A program made the position numbers and the translations under genes. A DNA stretch of 64,000 nt, taken from contig UQUZ01000006.1 in assembly GCA_900544375.1 (NCBI GenBank), positions 1 to 64,000 of the forward strand, read 5' to 3'. This DNA comes from an uncultured Oscillospiraceae bacterium. GTDB lineage: Bacteria; Bacillota; Clostridia; Oscillospirales; Acutalibacteraceae. The notes beneath the pieces are model-generated. The model was not told the DNA's origin, searched no databases, and was given only the letters and a program-made list of their open reading frames with translations. Positions 7,376-15,208 of this stretch are shown one piece after another; position 1 is the stretch's first letter, and each line of letters begins with the position of its first letter.

Positions 7376-8584
7376 ATGAAAACAAGGCTTAAAAAGCAGA
7401 TATTTGCTTTGTGCATGGCGGTCGTTCTGATGGCTTCGGCTGTTATCAGCGCGGGGGCTGTTGCGGGCCGGGCTTACTCGATCGGCGGGGAATTTCACAA
7501 CGGTGACGATGTGCGCTCCGCGTGCGATTATTTTGGGCTGTGCGGGTATTCTTCCTGGTACAGTACGAATCCGACCTATAGCTATTTGAACAGCTCGTAT
7601 GTTTTAAACAGTGATATTTTGTATTTTTCAGCGCATGGTTCGCAAGATGGTATTTATTTGCCCAATAATTTATCTTTGCATGACGGCTATGGCGCATCCG
7701 GAAATGCGGTTGATATTCGAAACTTTTCTTTGTCGAATACAAAGTTGGTGATCTATGATGCGTGCTTAACAGCAAGCAATGGGGATGGTTCGGGAATCAA
7801 CCTCTGCACAACGACGAGGGACAGGGGCGCAAATGCCGTGTTAGGATGGCGGGTAACTATTGGGGCAAATTCAGCATTTGAATGGCAGAAGCGGTTCCAA
7901 AACCGTTTGGCGCTTGGCCATACCGTCACGAATGCGGTCGCTTATGCCGACCAGTTCAGCTATGCAGATAACGATATCAAAAACCATACGCTTTATGGAA
8001 ACGGAAGCCAAGTGATCAAAAAGAGCAAAGCCGCAGCCCCCGCTTCGCTTCAGGAAGAATTCCCTGAGCAGCGGCAAATTGCAATCTCTCCGCTTCAGGC
8101 GACGTATACCACCCTTTCGTATGACTTGCTAGCGGAGGCGATGGCGGAGAAGATTCCGGGCTTTGACGTCTCCGACTATCGTGTGGAATGCACGCCTACA
8201 AGTGAGAATGGTAAAGACTTTGTGATCGATTACACGAAGAAAACGGGCGCTTTTATCACGGACAGCGGCTATACCGTTATCTTCCAAAACGGCCGGGCCG
8301 ACCGGGTTTATGACAATACAGTTTCCGCGCCGCTGTCACTGCGCTTTGCCGCGCGCAGCGGGTCCCTGCCACCTCAGGTTACAGGGCAGGCACGGCAATC
8401 CGCATTCGCCCAAGCCGCACAGGTGGTGGCGGACAGGCGTGACGGAAGTGCTGTGAAGGAACAGAGTGGCGAGCCCTATTATGAAATTGAAACAGGCCGT
8501 TATTACTATCGTGTCTTTACGGAATACTACGCGGGAGGCACGGAAGCGATAGGCGCTTTTGAAACGCTCTATGCATTACAGTAG
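7376..8584 (+). CDS. Secreted caspase-fold (clan CD) Cys-His peptidase-like protein
   Basis: 402 residues with a Sec signal peptide (KKQIFALCMAVVLMASA, cleavage around residues 26-32). The mature N-terminal half shows a clan-CD dyad: LYFSAHGSQDG with H87 after a beta strand, and KLVIYDACLTA with C130 after the next strand. This is the HG...DAC layout of caspases, CHAT and related peptidases. The second half (about 215-402) is an extra domain of unknown type, possibly a cystatin-like or propeptide region. ATG 7376 is 9 nt after AAAGGA. The neighbouring lipoprotein starts 19 nt after the stop, implying a shared transcript. Substrate unknown; catalytic activity is inferred from the dyad only. 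Confidence 0.75.
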   Translation: MKTRLKKQIFALCMAVVLMASAVISAGAVAGRAYSIGGEFHNGDDVRSACDYFGLCGYSSWYSTNPTYSYLNSSYVLNSDILYFSAHGSQDGIYLPNNLSLHDGYGASGNAVDIRNFSLSNTKLVIYDACLTASNGDGSGINLCTTTRDRGANAVLGWRVTIGANSAFEWQKRFQNRLALGHTVTNAVAYADQFSYADNDIKNHTLYGNGSQVIKKSKAAAPASLQEEFPEQRQIAISPLQATYTTLSYDLLAEAMAEKIPGFDVSDYRVECTPTSENGKDFVIDYTKKTGAFITDSGYTVIFQNGRADRVYDNTVSAPLSLRFAARSGSLPPQVTGQARQSAFAQAAQVVADRRDGSAVKEQSGEPYYEIETGRYYYRVFTEYYAGGTEAIGAFETLYALQ

Positions 8585-8603
8585 GAAGCAGGTGAATTTA
8601 GTC

Positions 8604-9221
8604 ATGAAAAAAATATCGGTAATCGTAATATGCGCTTGTCTTTTGCTGGCCTGCGCGGCCTGCCAGGGCGAACCGGGAACGGCGGAGCCTTCCTCCGACG
8701 GTAGCGCGGTGGAGCCCGTTTTACAGGAGGCAAGTTCTGAACCAACCCAAACGCATCCGGCATCCACAGAGACCGTCAGCCAGAGCGCCGCGCCGTCTGT
8801 GCGTGCGCCGGATTCTACGCCCACACAAGGGACGGCGCAGGCGGTTACGCTGCTCTCCGCGAAACAGGCGCAGGCCGTTGATTGCGTTGTTTACCGCGCC
8901 AACGTCAGCATGACACCGGATAAACAAGCGGGAAAGACCCATGAGCTGAAGACGCGGGAGGAGATGAACCCCGTCCTTGCGGCAGTACAGCAGAAGGTAT
9001 GGACGCCGACGGGGGAGAGCTGGGAGGTTAAAATGAACCCTTCTCTGCCTCTGTATACATTGTTGCTACAGGTTAACGGCAATACCCAGTTGGAGCTGGG
9101 GCTGTGCGGCGATTTAGAAAGAGCAGGCTATGTTGCTGTCAAAAAAGATGGAAAAATGACCTGCTATGAGGTTCCGGTAGCAGCCTACCGGCAGCTTGTA
9201 AAAGCCTACACGTTTGTCTGA
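8604..9221 (+). CDS. Small lipoprotein of unknown function
   Basis: 205 residues. The signal ends in LLACAAC, so either C17 or C20 is the lipidated cysteine. Residues about 22-80 are a low-complexity Ser/Thr/Pro/Ala spacer, and the C-terminal 120 residues form a compact domain that I do not recognise. Start ATG 8604 is preceded by AGGAAGCAGGTG. It lies 19 nt behind the caspase-fold protein and before a strong terminator, so the two are probably co-expressed at the cell surface. It could be a partner, inhibitor or substrate of that peptidase, but nothing in the sequence decides this. Confidence 0.75.
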   Translation: MKKISVIVICACLLLACAACQGEPGTAEPSSDGSAVEPVLQEASSEPTQTHPASTETVSQSAAPSVRAPDSTPTQGTAQAVTLLSAKQAQAVDCVVYRANVSMTPDKQAGKTHELKTREEMNPVLAAVQQKVWTPTGESWEVKMNPSLPLYTLLLQVNGNTQLELGLCGDLERAGYVAVKKDGKMTCYEVPVAAYRQLVKAYTFV

Positions 9222-9256
9222 TACGGCATGACCATGCAAAAAACAATAGGGATGCA

Positions 9257-9304
9257 AAAGAAGCCGCCGCATGGATGCACGGTTCCATGCGGCGGCTTCT
9301 TTTG
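9257..9304 (+). terminator. Strong terminator between convergent genes
   Basis: AAGAAGCCGCCGCATGGA / TCCATGCGGCGGCTTCTT perfect stem followed by TTTT. It is symmetrical and may serve both strands. Confidence 0.85.
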
Positions 9305-9344
9305 AGCCTTGACCGGCTTACAGTTTGCGGTGTAGGCGGTATGC

Positions 9345-10826
9345 TTACTGAATCCAGTTTACCCCATCCGCAAACGGGATATTGTTTGCGCAGCGGATCC
9401 TATAATCGCCCGTGCTCCGCGCACGGGTCACGGCAACGCCGAGGTCGCAGTCTGCCAATTCCTCTTTGACCGTCGCCTTTAGGGTAACCTGCCCGTAGGT
9501 GGTGAGCTTGCCCGTGTTGAATCCGCCTAGCGCATAGCGCGTTTCTTCGCCCGTTTTGCGGTTGCGCACGACCAGCTCGGCGCTGTCCAGCGTCAGCGGC
9601 GTGCCGAGGCCGAAATTGGTCATCATGAGGCTCACCTGCATACCCTTTCGGGTTGCTTTTATTTCCAAATTGGAAAGAGCAAGTTGATAGCCGAGGAAGT
9701 CGCGTAGGTATTCATACACGGTGCGGCGGATGGCGTTCCCATCTTCATCCTGAAACCAGCTTTCAAAATAAGGAATGCGCAGCTTTTTTGCATCCCTGAG
9801 TGTCAGTTCCTCCGTTTGCCAGCGGGCGATGTTATAAACCGGCTCATTGGGCGGGTCGCGATGCGTATCGCGGTAATTGTGCTCAATGCTGAAGGTGGAG
9901 AGGTGGTATTCATAGCACTGCTGCAAGAATTTCTGCCCATCCACGTATTCATCCGGTTCCTCCGTTGCGCCGACCCAAGGCATCTCCCCATCGTTGATCC
10001 GGTGCGCGCTGGTGGCGGCAAAGAGCCAGTAATAGGGCGCGTAGTATTTATCGTAGGCAGTGTTCCACGGATGTGGACGGCCAACCATAAAATCGCTGTG
10101 GTAGCCTACCCGGGGGAAGGTGCTGCGGCCGAACATCTGGGCGGTCACATCCATATACCGGCCCTGGATGTATACGTTCTTTGGCACCATGTCGCAAATT
10201 GCGTTGGCGATCTGTTTGCGGTCATACTCCTGCAAGGAGGACCCCCATTCGCCCCAGGCGCCGATAAAGCCGAGCTGCAAGGCGGTGACAACATCGCCAA
10301 TGAGCGTTTCGTTTTCCCTCATCCAGTTTTTAATCTGCGTGATATGGCGCAGCATTTGCTCCTGGGTAGGCGCGTATTCGCTCTGCGGCGATGGTTCGTA
10401 TGCAAAGCGAAGCAGAATGCCCAAATCCCTCGAGCGGACATATTCGAGATATTCCCGCAGTTGTGTAAATGCCGCTTCGTCTAGGTCATGGTCAAAGTAT
10501 TCATTGAGGTAGATATAGACCTGCGCTTCGCGGGGTGCTTCTTGCGCATACTTTTCTATGCATGTGTCCAGAAAATCGTAAGCGTCCTCTTGCGTGCCTG
10601 GAATAGCGCAGCCGGGCCCTAGAGTGAGGTAGACCTCCATGCGGACGCCACGGTCGATATTTGTGAGAAGCTCCTCGCTATGGTCGCCCGTGAGGAGCGG
10701 GATGGAATCGTCAAGCTCCGTCCTCAACTCTGCGTATGGCACCATATTCAAGCTGGTGATGCCGAAGCAGTTGGCAAAAAAGGTGACAATTGCAATGAGC
10801 AGGGCAACAATTCGCTGTAAAAGCAC
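9345..10826 (-). CDS. DUF4874/DUF4832-like exported or membrane-anchored protein
   Basis: 493 residues. The N-terminal hydrophobic segment (residues 3-22) is a signal or anchor. The central part resembles a TIM-barrel glycosidase-like fold, with QLGFIGAWGEWGSS, IQGRYMD and RVGYHSDFMVG segments that match the DUF4874-DUF4832 pair as I know it. The last 100 residues look like a beta-sandwich. The GTG start is 8 nt behind GGAAG. It is 19 nt downstream of an EIIC-like permease gene and probably in the same operon, suggesting a role in sugar or glycan use. The catalytic residues are not established for this family. Confidence 0.7.
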   Translation of the reverse strand: MLLQRIVALLIAIVTFFANCFGITSLNMVPYAELRTELDDSIPLLTGDHSEELLTNIDRGVRMEVYLTLGPGCAIPGTQEDAYDFLDTCIEKYAQEAPREAQVYIYLNEYFDHDLDEAAFTQLREYLEYVRSRDLGILLRFAYEPSPQSEYAPTQEQMLRHITQIKNWMRENETLIGDVVTALQLGFIGAWGEWGSSLQEYDRKQIANAICDMVPKNVYIQGRYMDVTAQMFGRSTFPRVGYHSDFMVGRPHPWNTAYDKYYAPYYWLFAATSAHRINDGEMPWVGATEEPDEYVDGQKFLQQCYEYHLSTFSIEHNYRDTHRDPPNEPVYNIARWQTEELTLRDAKKLRIPYFESWFQDEDGNAIRRTVYEYLRDFLGYQLALSNLEIKATRKGMQVSLMMTNFGLGTPLTLDSAELVVRNRKTGEETRYALGGFNTGKLTTYGQVTLKATVKEELADCDLGVAVTRARSTGDYRIRCANNIPFADGVNWIQ

Positions 10827-10845
10827 CTGTTTTTCTTCCTTTCTG

Positions 10846-12273
10846 TTATTTTATCTCCGCTTCCAGCGGCGTTTCCGTGTTTTTTTCTGTATGGTCAGCG
10901 GACCCCTGCGGCTTGGCAGCCCAGCGCTTCGCAAGGCGGATCATCTCGCCGCCAACATCGCCGCTCATTTCCACATAGGTTCCCTTCTCTTGCTGGCGCT
11001 TCATGGCCTTTGTTTTCCAAAGCAACAGCACCGCGCCGCCTAAAATCGCGCACGCGCCCACAATTATGGGCATCAGGATGCCACGAGGCGTGTGGGAAAT
11101 AGAGCGCATTGGCTGGAGGAAGGAGGTATACCAATCGCCCTTCAAAAATAGCGCGATTTTTTCCGGCGCGGTATAGAGCGAGTTCGCAAGCCCGGCCGCG
11201 CCGCTGAAAAGCCCGGTCAGCGAGCAGGTGAGGAGATAGCAGGGGATTACCCGAAATGGGTCGCGGCAGGCGTAGGGCGCGGCAAAGATGACGGTGAGCT
11301 TCATGTTGTCAAAGAAGGCATTGATGGGGCCGGACATGGCGAGGTTGGCGTCGTCCCCGTCAAAGCGTGGTCCCTTTTTGGTGATCAGATGAAGGAGCCA
11401 GGCGAACAGCGGAATCCAGCCCGTCGCTGCAAAGCAGAGGCCAAAGGTGGTCATCAACGCCGTGTTGCCCACAACGGCGGCGTCCGTCGCCACGGAGAAT
11501 GCAGCTGCGGAGACGGGGCCGATTGTATCGAAGCCGACCATTGCGCCCATCATCAGCCCGCCGAGAGCTGGAGAGATGCCCCATGCCTCCTTCAGCACCG
11601 GCTGCAAGGCGTCCGCCAGTGCGTTGAAGGGAACGGCGATTCCATAGTTGATCACAAGATAGGTCACCGCCGCCGCAATCACTGGCATGATGAGGACATA
11701 GACCAGAAAGTCCGGCAGGCCGATCACCGTGGTGCCGTCGAGCTGCGCAAGAGGCTTTATTTTTTTGCCAAGGGCGGCGACAGGACGGTCTAGCTTTGGG
11801 CCGAGCTTTGCCTTCACGCGTTCCCAGAGGATGAATAGATATTTGATGAGATAGCCGAGCAGCAGCGCCATGATGAGATAGCCGAGGTAGCCGATGTTTA
11901 CGCCGCCGCCACCCGCATTTGGTACGGTGAAGAAATTCGTATAGAGCGGCACGGAGAATTCGCCGCCGTTATATTGCCCCGCAAAGTGGGAGAACAGGAT
12001 GCTCAGCGTCAATGCTGGCGCAACGGCGGGCAGCCCCGCGATCAAGTAGGATAGGATCAACACGAAGGCGACAAAAAAGAAATCGGTCGCCCAAAAAAAT
12101 AGATGCCACAGCATTTCGGAGATGGCGCTACCGGGTTTTAGAATTTGAACGCCGAAAATGTTGCCGACGACAAACAAAAATCCAGCCCCCAGAGCACCGA
12201 AAAGCAGGATTAGCAGCGAGATGCCGGTTGCGCGGTAAACATGCTTTTTTAGCTTCATCACTTCGTTTCTCAA
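10846..12273 (-). CDS. Orphan fructose-family PTS EIIC-like membrane protein
   Basis: 475 residues with about ten hydrophobic segments. GYLGYLIMALLLGYLIK, GGLMMGAMVGFDTIGPVSAAAF and ACRDPFRVIPCYLL align with the fructose-type EIIC domain. Fused EIIA and EIIB domains are absent and none is encoded nearby. The usual EGAIPFAAADPLRVIP motif reads IFAAPYACRDPFRVIP here, so the signature Glu is missing. It may therefore be a permease uncoupled from phosphorylation. The C-terminal 60 residues are a charged cytoplasmic tail. TTG 12273 follows AGAGGAG by 8 nt; ATG 12258 is an alternative. It is first in an operon with the DUF4874-like gene. Confidence 0.7.
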   Translation of the reverse strand: MRNEVMKLKKHVYRATGISLLILLFGALGAGFLFVVGNIFGVQILKPGSAISEMLWHLFFWATDFFFVAFVLILSYLIAGLPAVAPALTLSILFSHFAGQYNGGEFSVPLYTNFFTVPNAGGGGVNIGYLGYLIMALLLGYLIKYLFILWERVKAKLGPKLDRPVAALGKKIKPLAQLDGTTVIGLPDFLVYVLIMPVIAAAVTYLVINYGIAVPFNALADALQPVLKEAWGISPALGGLMMGAMVGFDTIGPVSAAAFSVATDAAVVGNTALMTTFGLCFAATGWIPLFAWLLHLITKKGPRFDGDDANLAMSGPINAFFDNMKLTVIFAAPYACRDPFRVIPCYLLTCSLTGLFSGAAGLANSLYTAPEKIALFLKGDWYTSFLQPMRSISHTPRGILMPIIVGACAILGGAVLLLWKTKAMKRQQEKGTYVEMSGDVGGEMIRLAKRWAAKPQGSADHTEKNTETPLEAEIK

Positions 12274-12317
12274 TTTGTTTTCTCCTCTCATACAGCATAG
12301 ATTTATGCTATTTAAAA

Positions 12318-12346
12318 ATTATATCATGATGGAAGCTATATGTAAA
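12318..12346 (-). promoter_or_regulatory. Promoter of the EIIC/DUF4874 operon
   Basis: Minus strand TTTACA (12346-12341), 17-nt spacer, TATAAT (12323-12318). Confidence 0.65.
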
Positions 12347-12433
12347 TAGGGTATAATCTGCAATTACTCTTTTTATTTTTTATACAAAGTGCGCAAAAAC
12401 AAGTTTTCAACGCAGGAACGGGAGAAGAAGATA

Positions 12434-12462
12434 TTGCAAATGCGGATTTTCGAGCTTATAAT
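12434..12462 (+). promoter_or_regulatory. Promoter of ilvE
   Basis: TTGCAA (12434-12439), 17-nt spacer, TATAAT (12457-12462), about 30 nt before the ATG. The short leader leaves no room for a T-box or other attenuator. Confidence 0.7.
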
Positions 12463-12494
12463 AAATAGAAAAGAACAAAAAGGAGCTGTTCGAC

Positions 12495-13565
12495 ATGCAG
12501 GAAATCACCATTGAGCGCACACAGCATCCGAAGCAGAAGCCAACGGATCAAACCAGGTTAGGCTTCGGAAATTACTATACCGATCATATGTTCCTGATGA
12601 ACTATGACGAGGGCAAGGGCTGGCACGATCCGCGCATCGTTCCCTATGGTCCAATCGAGCTTGATCCCGCCGCGATGTGCCTGCATTATGGCCAGGAGGT
12701 TTTTGAGGGCCTGAAGGCTTACCGCACGGAGGATGGACGCATCCTTCTCTTCCGCCCGGACCGCAACATGGCCCGCCTGAATAGCTCGAATGAGCGTCTT
12801 TGCATCCCGGCAATCGATGAGGCTTTTGCCGTAGAGGCGATTAAAAAGCTTGTGAGCGTCGATCAGGATTGGATTCCCACGGCAGAGGGAACTTCTCTCT
12901 ATATTCGCCCGTTCATTTTCGCAACAGAGGCGCAGGTGGGCGTTCACCCGGCACAGGAGCTGCTTTTTGCCATCATCCTTTCCCCGGTTGGCGCCTATTA
13001 TCCGGAAGGGCTCAACCCAGTGAAAATTTATGTGGAGGATAAATATGTCCGCGCGGTGCGCGGCGGCATGGGCTACACCAAAACAGGCGGCAACTACGCC
13101 GCCTCTCTCAAAGCGCAGGATGAGGCCGAGAAGGTTGGCTATACCCAGGTGCTGTGGCTGGATGGTGTAGAGCGTAAATATATCGAAGAAGTCGGCACGA
13201 TGAATGTATTCTTTGTGATCGATGATGAAATTGTCACCCCTGAGCTACAAGGTAGCATTCTGCCGGGCGTAACGCGTATGTCCTGCATTGAGCTGTTGAA
13301 AAAGCAGGGCTACAAGGTCAGCGAGCGCAGGCTCTCCATCGAAGAGGTTGCTGAGGCAGCAGATGCGGGCAAGCTCAAGGAGGCCTTCGGCAGCGGTACA
13401 GCGGCGGTCATCTCCCCGATCGGTGAGCTGAAGTGGGATGAGAAGGTTATGACGATTAACAATGGCGAGATCGGCACGATCTCCCAGCATCTCTATGATA
13501 CGCTTACGGGTATCCAATGGGGTAAACTCCCAGATCCTTACGGCTGGACAGTAGAGGTAAAATAA
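12495..13565 (+). CDS. ilvE: Branched-chain amino acid aminotransferase
   Basis: PLP enzyme that transaminates 2-ketoisovalerate, 2-ketoisocaproate and 2-keto-3-methylvalerate with glutamate; cytoplasmic. The Schiff-base lysine is K196 in GYTKTGGNYAASL. YGQEVFEGLKAYR near residue 65 and SLYIRPFIFATE near 134 are family landmarks. Its 356 residues match the longer type-II (mitochondrial-like) BCAT group. AAGGAG lies 9 nt before ATG 12495. It is monocistronic here, with hairpins after the stop and no other ilv or leu genes in the window. Confidence 0.95.
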   Translation: MQEITIERTQHPKQKPTDQTRLGFGNYYTDHMFLMNYDEGKGWHDPRIVPYGPIELDPAAMCLHYGQEVFEGLKAYRTEDGRILLFRPDRNMARLNSSNERLCIPAIDEAFAVEAIKKLVSVDQDWIPTAEGTSLYIRPFIFATEAQVGVHPAQELLFAIILSPVGAYYPEGLNPVKIYVEDKYVRAVRGGMGYTKTGGNYAASLKAQDEAEKVGYTQVLWLDGVERKYIEEVGTMNVFFVIDDEIVTPELQGSILPGVTRMSCIELLKKQGYKVSERRLSIEEVAEAADAGKLKEAFGSGTAAVISPIGELKWDEKVMTINNGEIGTISQHLYDTLTGIQWGKLPDPYGWTVEVK

Positions 13566-13587
13566 ACCTCTGCATTAAGAAAGCGCC

Positions 13588-13617
13588 GGCGGCGGACAGC
13601 AATGCCCGCCGCTTTTT
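13588..13617 (+). terminator. ilvE terminator
   Basis: GCGGCGG / CCGCCGC stem followed by six T residues, 23 nt after the ilvE stop. Confidence 0.8.
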
Positions 13618-13640
13618 TATGCCCTATTGAAAGAGAAATA

Positions 13641-13679
13641 GCCGGTCTGTGGGTGCAATCCACGGGCCGGCTGTTTTTG
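13641..13679. terminator. Second hairpin between convergent genes
   Basis: GCCGG...CCGGC stem with inner TGTGG/CCACG pairing, then GTTTTTG on the + strand. It gives back-up termination between ilvE and the exoprotein genes. Confidence 0.6.
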
Positions 13680-13704
13680 TGCTGGATGGAATTTCGGTTG
13701 GTGC

Positions 13705-15105
13705 CTATTTACTGTATTGCAGGGAGGCGTCATCCACATAGAATCCACCTGTGCAGTATAAGCCGCCAATTTTTGCCGTTACCGTCTTAGTTCCGGCAGG
13801 CGCGCTGAGCGTTGTCGAGGCAACGACCCAGGCGCCGTTGGAGTTGGAGATAGCCGGGCTTGCAGCAGACGCAAGGATTTTTCCGCTTGCATCTTTTGCC
13901 TCCAGCAGCAGGAATGCTCCTACGCCATTCAGCGCACCTTCGGTTTTGATATGTGCTGAAAAAGCATATTGTCCGGCGCCGGCAGAGCTGTCTTGCGACA
14001 CATAATTGTTGAGCGGCTCCGAAGAGAAATATCCCATAAAGAGCGATTTTGTGCCGGAATATGATTGAGAGGTTGCGACGAGGATGGAAGAAGAGGAGGT
14101 GCCCTGCTGTTGCGTCCAGCCGGAAATTCCATTTTCAAATCCAAGATTCGTCAACTGCTCCAGAGGAGGCTTAGGCGGCAAATCTGCGACTCTTACAATA
14201 GAAAAGTTGTCAAAGAGTACTGCCGTGAGGCCTTCCATGCCAATGGTAGCGGAGAGCTCAGAGGCCTCTTCCACAGAAAAGGAGACCGTGATATTTTTCC
14301 ACTGATCAGCCAGCACGAGTTCAGGCGCATAGGCTTCGCCAGACATTGCCACATCAATTGGGAATGCGCATGCAGCGCTCTCAGCATCCGGCCCTTTGAC
14401 AAAAAAGGACAGGGTATAGAGCCCCGGCTCCAACATCGGGCCGGATAGCTCCAGCGTTTTGCCCGAAAGCAATAATCGGCAGTAATCCCCCTGTAATGCC
14501 ATGGAAGGCTCATTGACGGCCATGCCGCCGCTGACACTCAGATCAGTAGGCTCATCAAAGGAGGTGCCTTCACAGCGCGTTAGGCAAATATCGTCCATGA
14601 TATATCCAGTGAGCGCTGTTGACTGAATGGAAGAGATTTCAAGCCGGATGACGTCTCCCTCGTTCGCATAGAACAGCAGGGTTTGTTTTTCCCATTCTAT
14701 ATTGTTGCCTGGGAAAGAGATAGAATGGCTTTCCGTCCCCTCGATACGAAGCGTAATCTGCTGGCAGTTAGCTGCAAAATAGCCGGAAAATTCATAAAGG
14801 CCAGTTTCCGGAATAAAAATTTCCTGCTCTATACAGGTTGGCGCCTGGATACCACCGAGCACGGCAGCGGCCCATTCTCCGGAATGTGGGTCAAGATTGC
14901 CTTGGGCTTGGCAAATACCAAAATAGGTGTCACTATCATTATAGTTCCACACATTTTCGTTTTCTTCAAAGCTCGGATCGGGAAGAATGTTGCCGATGGG
15001 GTCAAATTCCCCCGTGCCTGCGGCGAAGGCTGATGCTGACCAGATGCATAGGCTCAGGCAGCAGATGAGCAGCATCGCCATTGTTTTTTTAAAATGCTTT
15101 TTCAT
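13705..15105 (-). CDS. Secreted beta-sandwich (CBM-like) protein, paralogue A
   Basis: 466 residues with a Sec signal peptide (MKKHFKKTMAMLLICC..., ending near AFAAG). The mature protein looks like three consecutive jelly-roll domains of about 140 residues; each begins with a NLG/NPSFE-type strand and ends with a YVDD or IMDDICL strand, as in CBM4/9/22-like modules. No catalytic domain and no cell-wall anchor are seen. Start ATG 15105 has GGAGG upstream. It lies 103 nt downstream of a closely similar gene, so this is a tandem duplication. Likely role: binding polysaccharide or mucin outside the cell, inferred from fold pattern only. Confidence 0.7.
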   Translation of the reverse strand: MKKHFKKTMAMLLICCLSLCIWSASAFAAGTGEFDPIGNILPDPSFEENENVWNYNDSDTYFGICQAQGNLDPHSGEWAAAVLGGIQAPTCIEQEIFIPETGLYEFSGYFAANCQQITLRIEGTESHSISFPGNNIEWEKQTLLFYANEGDVIRLEISSIQSTALTGYIMDDICLTRCEGTSFDEPTDLSVSGGMAVNEPSMALQGDYCRLLLSGKTLELSGPMLEPGLYTLSFFVKGPDAESAACAFPIDVAMSGEAYAPELVLADQWKNITVSFSVEEASELSATIGMEGLTAVLFDNFSIVRVADLPPKPPLEQLTNLGFENGISGWTQQQGTSSSSILVATSQSYSGTKSLFMGYFSSEPLNNYVSQDSSAGAGQYAFSAHIKTEGALNGVGAFLLLEAKDASGKILASAASPAISNSNGAWVVASTTLSAPAGTKTVTAKIGGLYCTGGFYVDDASLQYSK

Positions 15106-15208
15106 GAGAGATCCACCTCCAAAATTTTCACTAGAATATGTTGTGAATGTGTTCAAACAGCCCTCTTAATAGCGTGAGAATCCCGATCGAGAAAACAAAT
15201 GGCGATCT

